A stretch of 64,000 bases of DNA from Adhaeribacter rhizoryzae. GTDB taxonomy: Bacteria > Bacteroidota > Bacteroidia > Cytophagales > Hymenobacteraceae. Within the stretch, counting starts at the first letter, position 1, and each line of letters opens with the position of its first letter. Position numbers and translations under genes: made by a program. The notes below the pieces were generated by a model, which ran no database searches, was not told the DNA's origin, and saw nothing but the letters and a program-made list of their open reading frames with translations. The stretch is taken from assembly GCF_008629685.1 (NCBI RefSeq), contig NZ_VWSF01000003.1, positions 90,270 through 154,269 on the forward strand, given 5' to 3'. Shown piece by piece: positions 9,226-17,140 of this stretch.

Positions 9226-9996
9226 TTAAAATTTCTCTTCTATTCCGAGGCCAAATAAAGCAAAATCATATTTTATCGGGTCGGTGGGGTCAAACTCCCG
9301 TAAGTGCTGGGTAAGTTCCGTAGCTGTTTCCCAATCGGTTTGAGGCCGGGTTATTAAGCCTAGTTTGCGGGCCACCCGCCCCACGTGTACATCACAAGGG
9401 CAAATTAAATCGGCGGGCTGCATGGTTTTCCAAATGCCAAAATCCACGCCTTGCTCATCTTGTCGTACCATCCAGCGTAAATACATATTAATGCGCTTAC
9501 ACGCCGATTTGCGGGCCGGGGTAGAAATATGTTTGCGCGTCCGGTTGGGGGCTTCTGGCAGGCTAAAAACCGTATTAAAAAAGTTCTCCAAACGCTGCTT
9601 CTGATTGGTTATGGTGCCTTGGGCGGTAAAAGCATCTTCCAGCGATTCGTGGGTTTGGTAATATTGCTGTAAGAAGTAAACCAGATATAACAAATCGGTA
9701 TCGTTAAAGGTCCGGTGCTTAAAACCCAACAAAGCTTTTAAATCTTCTTCCTGGTGCTGTAGAATGAAACGATAGGGTGCATTATCCATCCGGGCCATTA
9801 ACTCCCGGCACTTCTTTATAATGGTTACCCGTTGGCCCCAAGCCAGCATGGCCGCAAACAGGCCGGCTATCTCAATATCCTGCTTTTGGGTGAAGCTGTG
9901 CGGAATGACAATCGGGTCATTAGGTATAAAAGTTGGCTGGTTATATTGCTGAAATCTATCTTCTAGTAATATTTTAATATTATCTTTATAATACAT
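9226..9996 (-). CDS. TIGR02757 family protein (DUF2400)
   Basis: 256 residues from the ATG at 9996 (MYYKDNIKIL). The family is conserved across Bacteroidota and spirochaetes; function is not established. Visible conserved blocks are IPHSFTQKQDIEIAGLFAA near the N-terminus, then RINMYLRWMVR, LICPCDVHVGRVARKLGL and the terminal YDFALFGLGI. The overall pattern of helical segments recalls helix-hairpin-helix DNA glycosylases, but this is only a resemblance. The frame stays open to a TTG at 10050, which lies inside the terminator hairpin of the upstream gene, so the ATG is the better start. Confidence 0.85.
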   Translation of the reverse strand: MYYKDNIKILLEDRFQQYNQPTFIPNDPIVIPHSFTQKQDIEIAGLFAAMLAWGQRVTIIKKCRELMARMDNAPYRFILQHQEEDLKALLGFKHRTFNDTDLLYLVYFLQQYYQTHESLEDAFTAQGTITNQKQRLENFFNTVFSLPEAPNRTRKHISTPARKSACKRINMYLRWMVRQDEQGVDFGIWKTMQPADLICPCDVHVGRVARKLGLITRPQTDWETATELTQHLREFDPTDPIKYDFALFGLGIEEKF

Positions 9997-10020
9997 TGAT
10001 TTAAAAATACTTATAAAACA

Positions 10021-10058
10021 AAACCCACTTGCCCATGAGTTGCCGGACAAGTGGGTTT
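10021..10058. terminator. terminator between the LysM gene and the TIGR02757 gene
   Basis: A perfect 11-bp stem (AAACCCACTTG at 10021-10031 with its complement at 10048-10058) has a 16-nt loop. It lies just past the LysM protein stop at 10080 on the minus strand and 24 nt before the next start. Confidence 0.75.
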
Positions 10059-10079
10059 TACAATAATTTAGAACTGGGT

Positions 10080-11081
10080 TTACGGCATATAAGAAACTTC
10101 TACCCGGAACCTATTATCCAAAGAAGCCAAGCGTTGGAAAGCTCTTTTGGAGATTTTTACAACTACCTTATCGTTGTTGCCGGTTTCGGGTAATTTGCCA
10201 ATAACCCGCACGTAAACACTTTGGCCGTTCATAATATTTTTTACCTGCAAAATAGAACCCACCGGGGCAGATTTGTGCAAGGCCAGATATTTATTGTTAT
10301 TGTTATTGCCTTCAATTACTTCGGCCAGGCCGCTCTCGGTAACTTTACTTACACTTTCGCTTGCCCCGGTGTTTTCCTCGCGATCCAGGCTTTCTTCGGT
10401 TTCCCGCCGCACAACCGGCTCGGCGGTTCGCACCGGTTCCGCCGTCCGGACGGGCTCATTGGTTTTAACTACTATTTCTTCGGCCGGCTTTACTGGTGGT
10501 TTGGTAGCCGTAGGGGTTTTGCTTTTCTCTACAGTATCGTCTATTTCGCCAACGTATTGCGGATTATTATTAGGCGTGGGTTTGTTGCCCATGCCCACTA
10601 TCAGGTCAGCGCCTACGGTTAAGTTATCAGAGGTTAAATTATTCCACTTCCGGATATCGGCCATGGTAATATTATACATGCGGGCAATGGAGTACAAAGT
10701 TTGTTTGGGTACCACTTGGTGTACTTTATTGCCTTTGGCATCTATTACATAAGTATACGGCGTAGAGGGCGTCGAATTTTTAAGAATGGGGGCTACTGGT
10801 TCCGGGCTTTTTAAAGGTGCCTTGCTGGGAATGTACACAATCTGCCCAATAGTTAATCCGCTTTGAATATTCGGGTTGGCATCTACAATCTGGTTAACCG
10901 GCACATTGTATTTCCGGGACAAGGCAAATAAAGTTTCTTTGGGAACTACTTTATGCACCACAAAATTTTTACCGTTTCGCTTCTCCAAACCAACCGAATC
11001 GACCGGCATACCAGCCGCCAAAGCAGATCCTTCTTGCAAAAGGGTAAAGAGCGCCGCTACACAAAAGACTTTTTTTAACAT
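10080..11081 (-). CDS. secreted LysM peptidoglycan-binding protein with RlpA-like C-terminus
   Basis: 333 residues. A Sec signal peptide (about 1-22, ending SALAAGM) is followed by two LysM repeats: about 42-87 (HKVVPKETLFALSRKYNVPV) and about 121-165 (HQVVPKQTLYSIARMYNITM). A Pro/Thr/Glu-rich linker with EPVRTAEPVRTAEPV repeats leads to a C-terminal domain (about 265-333) resembling a double-psi beta barrel (GSILQVKNIMNGQSVYVRV). It probably sits in the periplasm on peptidoglycan. It follows the DUF4905 gene by 13 nt on the same strand, so the two likely form an operon. The RlpA likeness suggests a glycan-cleaving or structural role, but catalytic residues cannot be confirmed. Confidence 0.85.
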   Translation of the reverse strand: MLKKVFCVAALFTLLQEGSALAAGMPVDSVGLEKRNGKNFVVHKVVPKETLFALSRKYNVPVNQIVDANPNIQSGLTIGQIVYIPSKAPLKSPEPVAPILKNSTPSTPYTYVIDAKGNKVHQVVPKQTLYSIARMYNITMADIRKWNNLTSDNLTVGADLIVGMGNKPTPNNNPQYVGEIDDTVEKSKTPTATKPPVKPAEEIVVKTNEPVRTAEPVRTAEPVVRRETEESLDREENTGASESVSKVTESGLAEVIEGNNNNNKYLALHKSAPVGSILQVKNIMNGQSVYVRVIGKLPETGNNDKVVVKISKRAFQRLASLDNRFRVEVSYMP

Positions 11082-11094
11082 AACTATAAATCAA

Positions 11095-11943
11095 CTAGAC
11101 CTCGTAACCCAACAGAGCTTTTTTATTTTTTACTAAAATTAATGTATCCTGGAAAATAAAAAAATTATCTATCCCGATTCCGGTTAAATCTTTTCCCAGG
11201 TCTTCCTGCAGATAAAGTTCACCGGCTAACGAAAATATTGCCAACCGATATGTTTGCCGGCCATCTTGCTGAGACAAATAAAATCCCAGCGCTATAATAT
11301 TTTTATACTCTAAATAATCAATGGCAAACAACGCATTACAACCGGTTTTTTCTTTTATAAATAATTCTAAATCAGCGAAATACTCATTCCCTGCCGGATA
11401 ATGCTGCGGTACTGCCAATACCTGATTTTCGTCTGCGTGCCAAGAACCTAATTTAACCGGTCCGGTGGCAATATTTCCGGCTACCTCTAGCTCCTCGCCA
11501 GTGGCAGGGTTCAGGCCAATTAACTCGGTCAGCTCGCCAGTAGCCGGCAGTGCCAGCACGGCAGTAGCGGTTAAACCGTAAAAGCTAAACTCCGGCCGCT
11601 GCCACTGCACTTGTGCCTTCTCAACATTTACCGCCGTTATGCCAACCGACCTACCCACACCTTTGGCCGCAACGCCTTGCAGGTACATAATTCCGTTCTG
11701 AATGGCCGCTAAATTTTGCCACCAGGCTTTAGCAGGCCGGTAATCCTGCATTATAAAGGCTCCGGTTTTACCAGCAAATACCCCAAAAAAAGTTTGCAAG
11801 GTATCGGCATCGCAGCATTCTATGGCTATTAAGCCGGCTTTCGCATCGAACCGAAGTTGCCAAACTGGGTACTCCCATTCGAGTTTATAAGCCGGAGCTA
11901 TTTTACCAGCGTCATTAATTAAGCTTTCTCCTGCCGCCTTCAT
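11095..11943 (-). CDS. DUF4905 domain protein
   Basis: 282 residues with no clear signal peptide. The sequence is beta-rich with repeated short strands (KLEWEYPVWQLRFDAKAGLIAIE; LQTFFGVFAGKTGAFI), suggesting a propeller-like fold. It looks like DUF4905, a Bacteroidota family of unknown function. It is the first gene of a probable two-gene unit with the LysM protein. A TAAATTTG element lies only 7 nt before its ATG. Family assignment is from memory of the pattern. Confidence 0.7.
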   Translation of the reverse strand: MKAAGESLINDAGKIAPAYKLEWEYPVWQLRFDAKAGLIAIECCDADTLQTFFGVFAGKTGAFIMQDYRPAKAWWQNLAAIQNGIMYLQGVAAKGVGRSVGITAVNVEKAQVQWQRPEFSFYGLTATAVLALPATGELTELIGLNPATGEELEVAGNIATGPVKLGSWHADENQVLAVPQHYPAGNEYFADLELFIKEKTGCNALFAIDYLEYKNIIALGFYLSQQDGRQTYRLAIFSLAGELYLQEDLGKDLTGIGIDNFFIFQDTLILVKNKKALLGYEV

Positions 11944-11950
11944 CTGCCTG

Positions 11951-11958
11951 CAAATTTA
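11951..11958 (-). promoter_or_regulatory. candidate -7 element very close to the DUF4905 start
   Basis: The minus strand reads TAAATTTG, then 7 nt, then the ATG at 11943. If used, transcription would begin at or next to the start codon, giving a leaderless or near-leaderless mRNA. Confidence 0.45.
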
Positions 11959-12180
11959 AAAACAATTGCCTAGCCGCCCAACTATTTAAAAATTTCGGAA
12001 AGAAATACACCGGATGCTGTTAAAATTAATTAAGTTGCCGCTTCCGGGTTAAAGGCACAAAGATTAAGCCACAAGGCTCCAGACCAAGCAAATTGGAGCA
12101 AGAATGTTTAATTTTATTTTGGATTGATTTGGCGGAACATCCTGGCCCGGATATATTAATTTAAACTTTGGATATTAATT

Positions 12181-12927
12181 ATGAATAGTATCGGCATTAT
12201 ACCGGCGCGTTATGCTTCTACCCGCTTTCCGGGTAAACCTTTGGTACAGATAAACGGCAAATCCATGATTCAGCGGGTTTACGAACAGGCCAGCCAGGCG
12301 CGGTTGCAGCACGTGTTGGTAGCCACCGACGATGAGCGTATTTTGGCCGAAGTACAAAAATTTGGTGGCAATGTGGTGTTAACGGGTACTAACCACCAGA
12401 GTGGTACCGACCGGTGTTTTGAAGCGTACACGTTGTTTAACCAGCCCTGCGAATTTATTATAAATATTCAGGGCGACGAACCTTTTATCCAACCCGAACA
12501 GATAAACTTGGTTATTGATTTATTTTCGTCGCCGGCCACCCAACTGGGTACCTTGGTTAAACAAATAAATAATCAGTCCGAATTATTTAACCCCAATATG
12601 CCCAAAGTAATTCTGGATAACCGGCAACAGGCTATTTATTTTAGTCGCCACCCTATTCCGTACGTGCGCGGGGCTGAGCCGGACCAATGGCTGGAAAAAC
12701 ACACTTTTTACAAGCACATTGGCATTTACGGTTACCGGGCCGATATTCTGGAACAAATTACCCAACTGGCTCCCTCTAGTCTGGAACTGAGCGAATCGCT
12801 GGAACAATTACGCTGGCTGCAGAATGGTTTCCGAATTGCCACCGCCCTAACTACCCAGGAAAATATTGGCATCGACACGCCCGAAGATTTAGAAAAAGCT
12901 TTGGCCTTGGGAAATAACAAAAGTTAG
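12181..12927 (+). CDS. kdsB: 3-deoxy-manno-octulosonate cytidylyltransferase
   Basis: KdsB activates Kdo as CMP-Kdo for lipid A core assembly. It is 248 residues, the normal length. The N-terminal nucleotide-binding motif IIPARYASTRFPGKPL, the ATDDERI segment, NIQGDEPFI and the C-terminal IGIDTPEDLEKA are all present. It stands alone, with kdsA and kdtA not in the window, but fits the other lipid A genes at 34.6-38 kb. Immediately upstream is AT-rich spacer; no strong promoter match was found. Confidence 0.95.
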   Translation: MNSIGIIPARYASTRFPGKPLVQINGKSMIQRVYEQASQARLQHVLVATDDERILAEVQKFGGNVVLTGTNHQSGTDRCFEAYTLFNQPCEFIINIQGDEPFIQPEQINLVIDLFSSPATQLGTLVKQINNQSELFNPNMPKVILDNRQQAIYFSRHPIPYVRGAEPDQWLEKHTFYKHIGIYGYRADILEQITQLAPSSLELSESLEQLRWLQNGFRIATALTTQENIGIDTPEDLEKALALGNNKS

Positions 12928-13087
12928 TTGCTTAACAATATTTTAGAATACCGGGAAATATTAGCGGGCGCAAAATTGCCGCAAGCCGGTTAGATTTTAT
13001 TAACTGCCACTCAAAGCATTACGCACCAACCCATCTGCGCTATACCTTCGCCCAAATACTTTAAAAATGAGCTACCAAGGAAAAAAT

Positions 13088-13164
13088 AATTCATAATTCA
13101 TAATTCATAATTCATAATTCATAATTCATAATTCATAATTCATAATTCATAATTCATAATTCAT
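13088..13164. repeat. 11 perfect tandem copies of the heptamer AATTCAT
   Basis: Positions 13088-13164 (77 bp) are eleven uninterrupted copies of AATTCAT. The array ends one base before the TTG start codon of the ABC ATPase gene. Because 7 is not a multiple of 3, every frame meets TAA once per 21 bp, so the array cannot be coding on the + strand; the minus strand meets TGA likewise. It therefore forms the entire translation-initiation region of the next gene. Such short tandem arrays change length by polymerase slippage. Confidence 0.97.
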
Positions 13165-13165
13165 A

Positions 13166-14074
13166 TTGGCCAACGTTTTAGAAATTCTAAATCTTTCCAA
13201 AAAATATCCCGGCGGGGTTCAGGCCCTCAATGCCCTGACGCTGGAAGTGGCAGAAGGAAGTATTTACGGATTATTAGGCCCGAATGGCAGCGGTAAAACC
13301 ACTACGCTAGGCATTGTGCTGGATGTACTTAGGGCCGATCAAGGGTCGTTTAACTGGTTTGGTTTGCCCCTAAGTAAAGAAACCAAGCGGCGCATTGGGG
13401 CTATTCTGGAAACTCCTAATTTTTACCCGTACTTGAGCGCCACCCAGAACCTGAAAATTATAGCCAATATTAAAAATACCGGCCACCAGGAAATAGAACC
13501 GGTTTTAAGAACAGTTGGCTTACTGCAGCGGCGAAACTCAGCCTACAAAGAGTTTTCGCTGGGCATGAAACAACGCTTAGCTTTGGCCGCCGCTCTGCTG
13601 GGCAATCCCCAGGTACTGGTACTCGATGAACCCACCAACGGCCTGGATCCGCAAGGTATAGCCGAAGTACGCGAAATAATAAAGCAGGTAGCCGGACAAG
13701 GCAAAACCATTATTCTGGCCAGCCACTTACTAGATGAGGTACAAAAAGTTTGCACCCACATGGCCGTATTGCAGGCTGGTAAGCTAAAAATTGCCGGCCG
13801 CGTAGATGCAATTCTGGCCCACCAAGATCAGGTAATTATCCGGGCCGAAAACCTGGCAGCTGCTCTAGCGCTTTTACCCCAATTACCGCAGGTTAGTAAC
13901 TTCCGGCAGGATAATAATAGCCTGGTACTTACCCTGGCAAATAACTTTACCAGCACCGACCTGAATCAAGCCTTTTTCCAGCAGGGTATTATTTTATCGG
14001 AATTAACGGTGCGTAAGAAAAGCCTGGAAGCGCAGTTTTTGGATATTATTACCAATACCACCACAAACCAATGA
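13166..14074 (+). CDS. ABC transporter ATP-binding subunit (drug/antibiotic export type)
   Basis: 302 residues. Walker A is GPNGSGKTTTL (about residue 40), the signature is SLGMKQRLALAAALL and Walker B is VLVLDEPTNGLDPQG. The C-terminal about 90 residues form the regulatory extension typical of BcrA/CcmA-like exporters. The start is TTG at 13166; no other in-frame start keeps the conserved N-terminus (VLEILNLSKKYPGG). It overlaps the permease gene by 4 nt (ATGA), so the two are translationally coupled. The heptamer array directly before the start codon is unusual. The substrate is unknown. Confidence 0.92.
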   Translation: MANVLEILNLSKKYPGGVQALNALTLEVAEGSIYGLLGPNGSGKTTTLGIVLDVLRADQGSFNWFGLPLSKETKRRIGAILETPNFYPYLSATQNLKIIANIKNTGHQEIEPVLRTVGLLQRRNSAYKEFSLGMKQRLALAAALLGNPQVLVLDEPTNGLDPQGIAEVREIIKQVAGQGKTIILASHLLDEVQKVCTHMAVLQAGKLKIAGRVDAILAHQDQVIIRAENLAAALALLPQLPQVSNFRQDNNSLVLTLANNFTSTDLNQAFFQQGIILSELTVRKKSLEAQFLDIITNTTTNQ

Positions 14075-14844
14075 GCAAATTACTACAGATCGAACTTCAA
14101 AAATTATTGCCCTACCGCACTTTCTGGGTAATATTGTTTATTTACAGCGCCTTCCTGTTATTGTTTGCTTACGCCAGCAGCCATATTACCATTAATGGGC
14201 AGCAGTCCGGTTCCCAGATTTATCAATTCCCGGGCATCTGGATGAAGCTTTCCTATGTAGCCAGTTATTTTAATTTGCTGTTGGGAATATTGCTGATAAT
14301 ATTAATTACCGATGAATACGCCTTCCGCACTTTCCGACAGCACGTAATCGATGGCTTGTTCCGGAAAGATTTAGTGGCAAGTAAATATTTGGTAATATTA
14401 TTAGTTGGGCTAATTGCAACCACCATTTTAACTTTAATTGGGCTGGTATTTGGCATTACTTATAACCAGCATATTACGCCGGGTCTGCTATTTTCCGGTT
14501 CGATGCATGTAGTTTATTATCTGGTGCAGGCCATTGGTTACATGAGTATTGCGGTGTTATTTGGGTTTCTGATCCGGAAAAACGGGTTAGCCATTATTTC
14601 TTTCCTGGGTTATACTAAAATTGTAGAGCCGCTTATTCACTGGCGCCTCAACGATAACTTAGATCAATATTTTCCGATGAAAGTTTTAAGCAGTTTAACG
14701 CCAATGCCGGGCCAGGAAGTATTGGATGTTTTAACCGGACCAACTTCGGCGCTAAATCCGCAACAAGCTGTTTTGCCGGCTATCTTATACATTGGCTTGT
14801 TTTATGCGCTGGCTTACCTGGTTTTAAAAGTAAGAGATTTATAA
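14071..14844 (+). CDS. ABC-2 type transporter permease
   Basis: 257 residues with about six hydrophobic helices. A cytoplasmic N-terminus (MSKLLQIELQKLLPYRTFW) is followed by a TM helix, then TM pairs near 60-85, 105-130, 145-170 and 225-250. The motif ITDEYAFRTFRQHVIDGL between helices 2 and 3 is typical of ABC-2 permeases, where the coupling helix contacts the ATPase. Its start overlaps the ATPase stop by 4 nt. A long bidirectional hairpin follows 3 nt after the stop. Confidence 0.88.
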   Translation: MSKLLQIELQKLLPYRTFWVILFIYSAFLLLFAYASSHITINGQQSGSQIYQFPGIWMKLSYVASYFNLLLGILLIILITDEYAFRTFRQHVIDGLFRKDLVASKYLVILLVGLIATTILTLIGLVFGITYNQHITPGLLFSGSMHVVYYLVQAIGYMSIAVLFGFLIRKNGLAIISFLGYTKIVEPLIHWRLNDNLDQYFPMKVLSSLTPMPGQEVLDVLTGPTSALNPQQAVLPAILYIGLFYALAYLVLKVRDL

Positions 14845-14847
14845 GAT

Positions 14848-14907
14848 ATTCTAGCAGAAAAGCAGCAGGCCCGGATAAATCCGGGCCTGCTGCTTTTCTG
14901 CTAGAAT
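14848..14907. terminator. 29-bp perfect bidirectional terminator hairpin
   Basis: Positions 14848-14876 are perfectly complementary to 14879-14907; the realistic loop is about 4-6 nt after end fraying. The GC-rich top has an A4 tract on the left and T4 on the right inside the stem, so either strand gives a stem followed by U residues. It separates the convergent permease (+) and the gene at 14944 (-). Confidence 0.85.
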
Positions 14908-14943
14908 GCTGCTATTATTTCAATAGCTTAAAGGCATAAAATA

Positions 14944-15618
14944 TTACGGTAAACTATTAAAATGCCCAACTATCCGGGCTAAATCGCGGGCATTATCGTA
15001 CTCCAGGTTATTTCGTTTTACAAAATCTTTCATTTCCCGGTCTTTATTACCAAATAAATCATCTAAATCGCGCTTGGGGTTACGCAACGCAATAATTTCG
15101 CCTTTGGGGTTATAAATGTAAAATAAATCCTGTATTACCGTTTGCTGGCGCGAATTACCGTAACCATACCCATAAGGATCATAATACCGGCCGTAACCCG
15201 CGTACATGGGTCCGTAGTTTTGGCTCCGGGTGGTTAATATTTCGCGCTTTACCAAGGTATATTTTCCTTCGCTGAGCAACTCAAAAAAAGCCGGCACTTT
15301 GTAATCAGAATAATCGTTGCCCCGGTTCCAGAGGTATGGCTTAAACGTTTGCCACACCCGGCTGCGCTCGTCGGTTACCGTAAAGCTGCTTACATTTACG
15401 GGCGCATAAGCTTGTATAGAACCATCCGGCAACGTAACCCGAATAATATCTTCTGACCGGTGATAAGTAACAGGCCCCATCAGGGTATCGCCACTCGTTA
15501 GTACAATGCGTCCTTTCGGCCATTCCTGAATATCGACCCGCTGGGCCGAAACCGGAAATTGGGCAGAAAACAACACAACTAACAATAAAATCAGCCGGAA
15601 GAAGAGAGGACGCTGCAT
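14944..15618 (-). CDS. secreted protein of unknown function, Bacteroidota type
   Basis: 224 residues. It has a clear Sec signal peptide (about 1-25, hydrophobic LILLLVVLFSAQ, cleavage after VSA). The mature part is beta-rich and contains a Gly/Tyr-rich stretch (MYAGYGRYYDPYGYGYGN, about 140-157), then YIYNPKGEIIALRNPKRDL and a charged C-terminus (DDLFGNKDREMKDFVKRNN). I recognise no characterised family. It starts 3 nt after the ribBA stop on the same strand, so it is probably co-transcribed with ribBA, although a shared role is not evident. Confidence 0.75.
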   Translation of the reverse strand: MQRPLFFRLILLLVVLFSAQFPVSAQRVDIQEWPKGRIVLTSGDTLMGPVTYHRSEDIIRVTLPDGSIQAYAPVNVSSFTVTDERSRVWQTFKPYLWNRGNDYSDYKVPAFFELLSEGKYTLVKREILTTRSQNYGPMYAGYGRYYDPYGYGYGNSRQQTVIQDLFYIYNPKGEIIALRNPKRDLDDLFGNKDREMKDFVKRNNLEYDNARDLARIVGHFNSLP

Positions 15619-15621
15619 ATA

Positions 15622-16824
15622 TTATTCTTTTAAAATCTGATGACCCAGCTTGTCGCGTTTAGTAGTCAGGTAATTTTTATTGTGCTGATTGGGGGTAATT
15701 TCAATCGGTACATTTTCTACTACTTCCAAGCCGTAGCCTATTAATCCAGTACGTTTTTTCGGGTTATTAGATACAAGCCGCATTTTGGTAACGCCTAAGT
15801 CCCGAAGTATCTGAGCACCAACACCATAGTCGCGTTCATCCATCCCAAACCCAAGTTCTAGGTTTGCTTCTACGGTATCGCGGCCCTGTTCTTGTAATTT
15901 ATAAGCTTTTAATTTATTAAGCAAGCCAATTCCGCGGCCTTCCTGGTTCATGTAAACAATTACACCTTTGCCTTCCTGCTCTATCATTTCCATGGCTTTG
16001 TGTAACTGCGGACCACAATCGCAGCGGCACGAACCAAAAATATCGCCGGTAACGCACGACGAATGCACCCGCACCAAAACAGGTTCATCTTCCTGCCACG
16101 TACCTTTTACCAGTGCCAGATGTTTCGCGCCGTTGCTGCGCTGGGTAAAAGCGTATAAATCGAAATTACCGTATTGCGTAGGCATTTCAACGGCAATTTC
16201 ACGGGTAATCAGGCTTTCGGCCACCAACCGGTATTTAATTAGGTCTTTAATCGTAACCAGCTTCAGATTAAATCTTTTGGCTACCAGTTCCAAATCGGGC
16301 AGGCGCGCCATTGAGCCATCTTCGTTCATTATTTCGACCAATACGCCGGCGGGCTCTAAACCAGCCAAACGGGCTAAGTCTACGGCTGCTTCGGTGTGGC
16401 CGGTGCGGCGCAAAACACCTTCTTTGCGGGCTCGCAACGGAAATATATGGCCGGGTTTTCCTAAATCGGCCGGATCGGTTTTGGGGTCAACTAAAGCCAG
16501 AATAGTTTTGGCACGGTCGCTGGCCGAAATACCGGTGGTACAGCCATGACCTAATAAATCCACGGAAACGGTAAATGCGGTTTCGTGCAGGGCCGTGTTA
16601 CGGCCAACCATGGGTTCCAGGCCTAGTTCATCGCAACGATCTTCCAGCAAAGGCACACAAATAAGGCCCCGGCCATGGGTTGCCATAAAATTCACGATTT
16701 CGGGGGTTATGGTACTAGCGGCACAAATAAAATCGCCTTCATTTTCCCGGTCCTCATCGTCTACTACTATTACTACTTTGCCCGCCTTTATATCGGCAAT
16801 GGCATCTTCTATTGTATCAAACAT
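15622..16824 (-). CDS. ribBA: bifunctional 3,4-dihydroxy-2-butanone-4-phosphate synthase / GTP cyclohydrolase II
   Basis: 400 residues. It makes the two starting compounds of riboflavin synthesis. The N-terminal RibB domain (1-200) has the acidic loop [13 protein letters not shown] and [13 protein letters not shown]. The C-terminal RibA domain (205-400) has the zinc site [17 protein letters not shown] and the GTP-binding [18 protein letters not shown]. Both domains look complete. No FMN riboswitch-like sequence is present in the 316-nt upstream spacer (16825-17140), and no other rib genes are nearby. That spacer is AT-rich with only a small unexplained hairpin near 17058-17075. Confidence 0.96.
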   Translation of the reverse strand: MFDTIEDAIADIKAGKVVIVVDDEDRENEGDFICAASTITPEIVNFMATHGRGLICVPLLEDRCDELGLEPMVGRNTALHETAFTVSVDLLGHGCTTGISASDRAKTILALVDPKTDPADLGKPGHIFPLRARKEGVLRRTGHTEAAVDLARLAGLEPAGVLVEIMNEDGSMARLPDLELVAKRFNLKLVTIKDLIKYRLVAESLITREIAVEMPTQYGNFDLYAFTQRSNGAKHLALVKGTWQEDEPVLVRVHSSCVTGDIFGSCRCDCGPQLHKAMEMIEQEGKGVIVYMNQEGRGIGLLNKLKAYKLQEQGRDTVEANLELGFGMDERDYGVGAQILRDLGVTKMRLVSNNPKKRTGLIGYGLEVVENVPIEITPNQHNKNYLTTKRDKLGHQILKE

Positions 16825-17140
16825 GGGAGTACAAACTTTAATATATTAGCAAACCGAGGTTGCTGTTCTTAGAACAAAGGTAAGGAAATATAAGTTTTAA
16901 GAAAGGCAAGGGCTGTAACACCGCTAACCGGGTTTGTATAGTGAGCAAATAAAGGATGTTTGACCGGATACTTTTAAGTTAGGTCGCATTTTCCGCAATA
17001 ATGCTATAATATTAAAGGCTACTTAAAATAAGTAAGGTTTTAAGCTCATCGTAATATGCTTCCTGTAAAACAGGATGAATATTTTAATTCAACCTAACTC
17101 CTATATATTGCAGATAAAAACAACAAGTAATAATGAATAT

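Noticed and set aside
9997..10050. 18-codon N-terminal extension of the TIGR02757 protein
   Set aside because: It starts with TTG inside a terminator hairpin and reads through the spacer; the internal ATG fits better.
10221..10752. Two overlapping + strand frames of 133 and 159 codons
   Set aside because: Both are antisense to the Pro/Thr/Glu-rich linker of the LysM protein; repetitive composition keeps other frames open.
13067..13096. Reading frame from ATG 13067 in phase with the ABC ATPase start, suggesting translation through the heptamer array
   Set aside because: The frame meets TAA at 13094-13096, and any frame in the array meets TAA once every 21 bp, so no copy number gives continuous coding.
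13088..13164. Short tandem array considered as a CRISPR
   Set aside because: The units are 7 bp, contiguous and without spacers; no cas genes are present.
15968..16549. 193-codon frame antisense to ribBA
   Set aside because: It lies wholly within a well-conserved gene on the other strand and has Ser/Arg-rich low-similarity composition typical of a shadow frame.
16825..17140. FMN riboswitch before ribBA
   Set aside because: None of the conserved FMN-element segments is present on the minus strand, and no long structured leader is visible.
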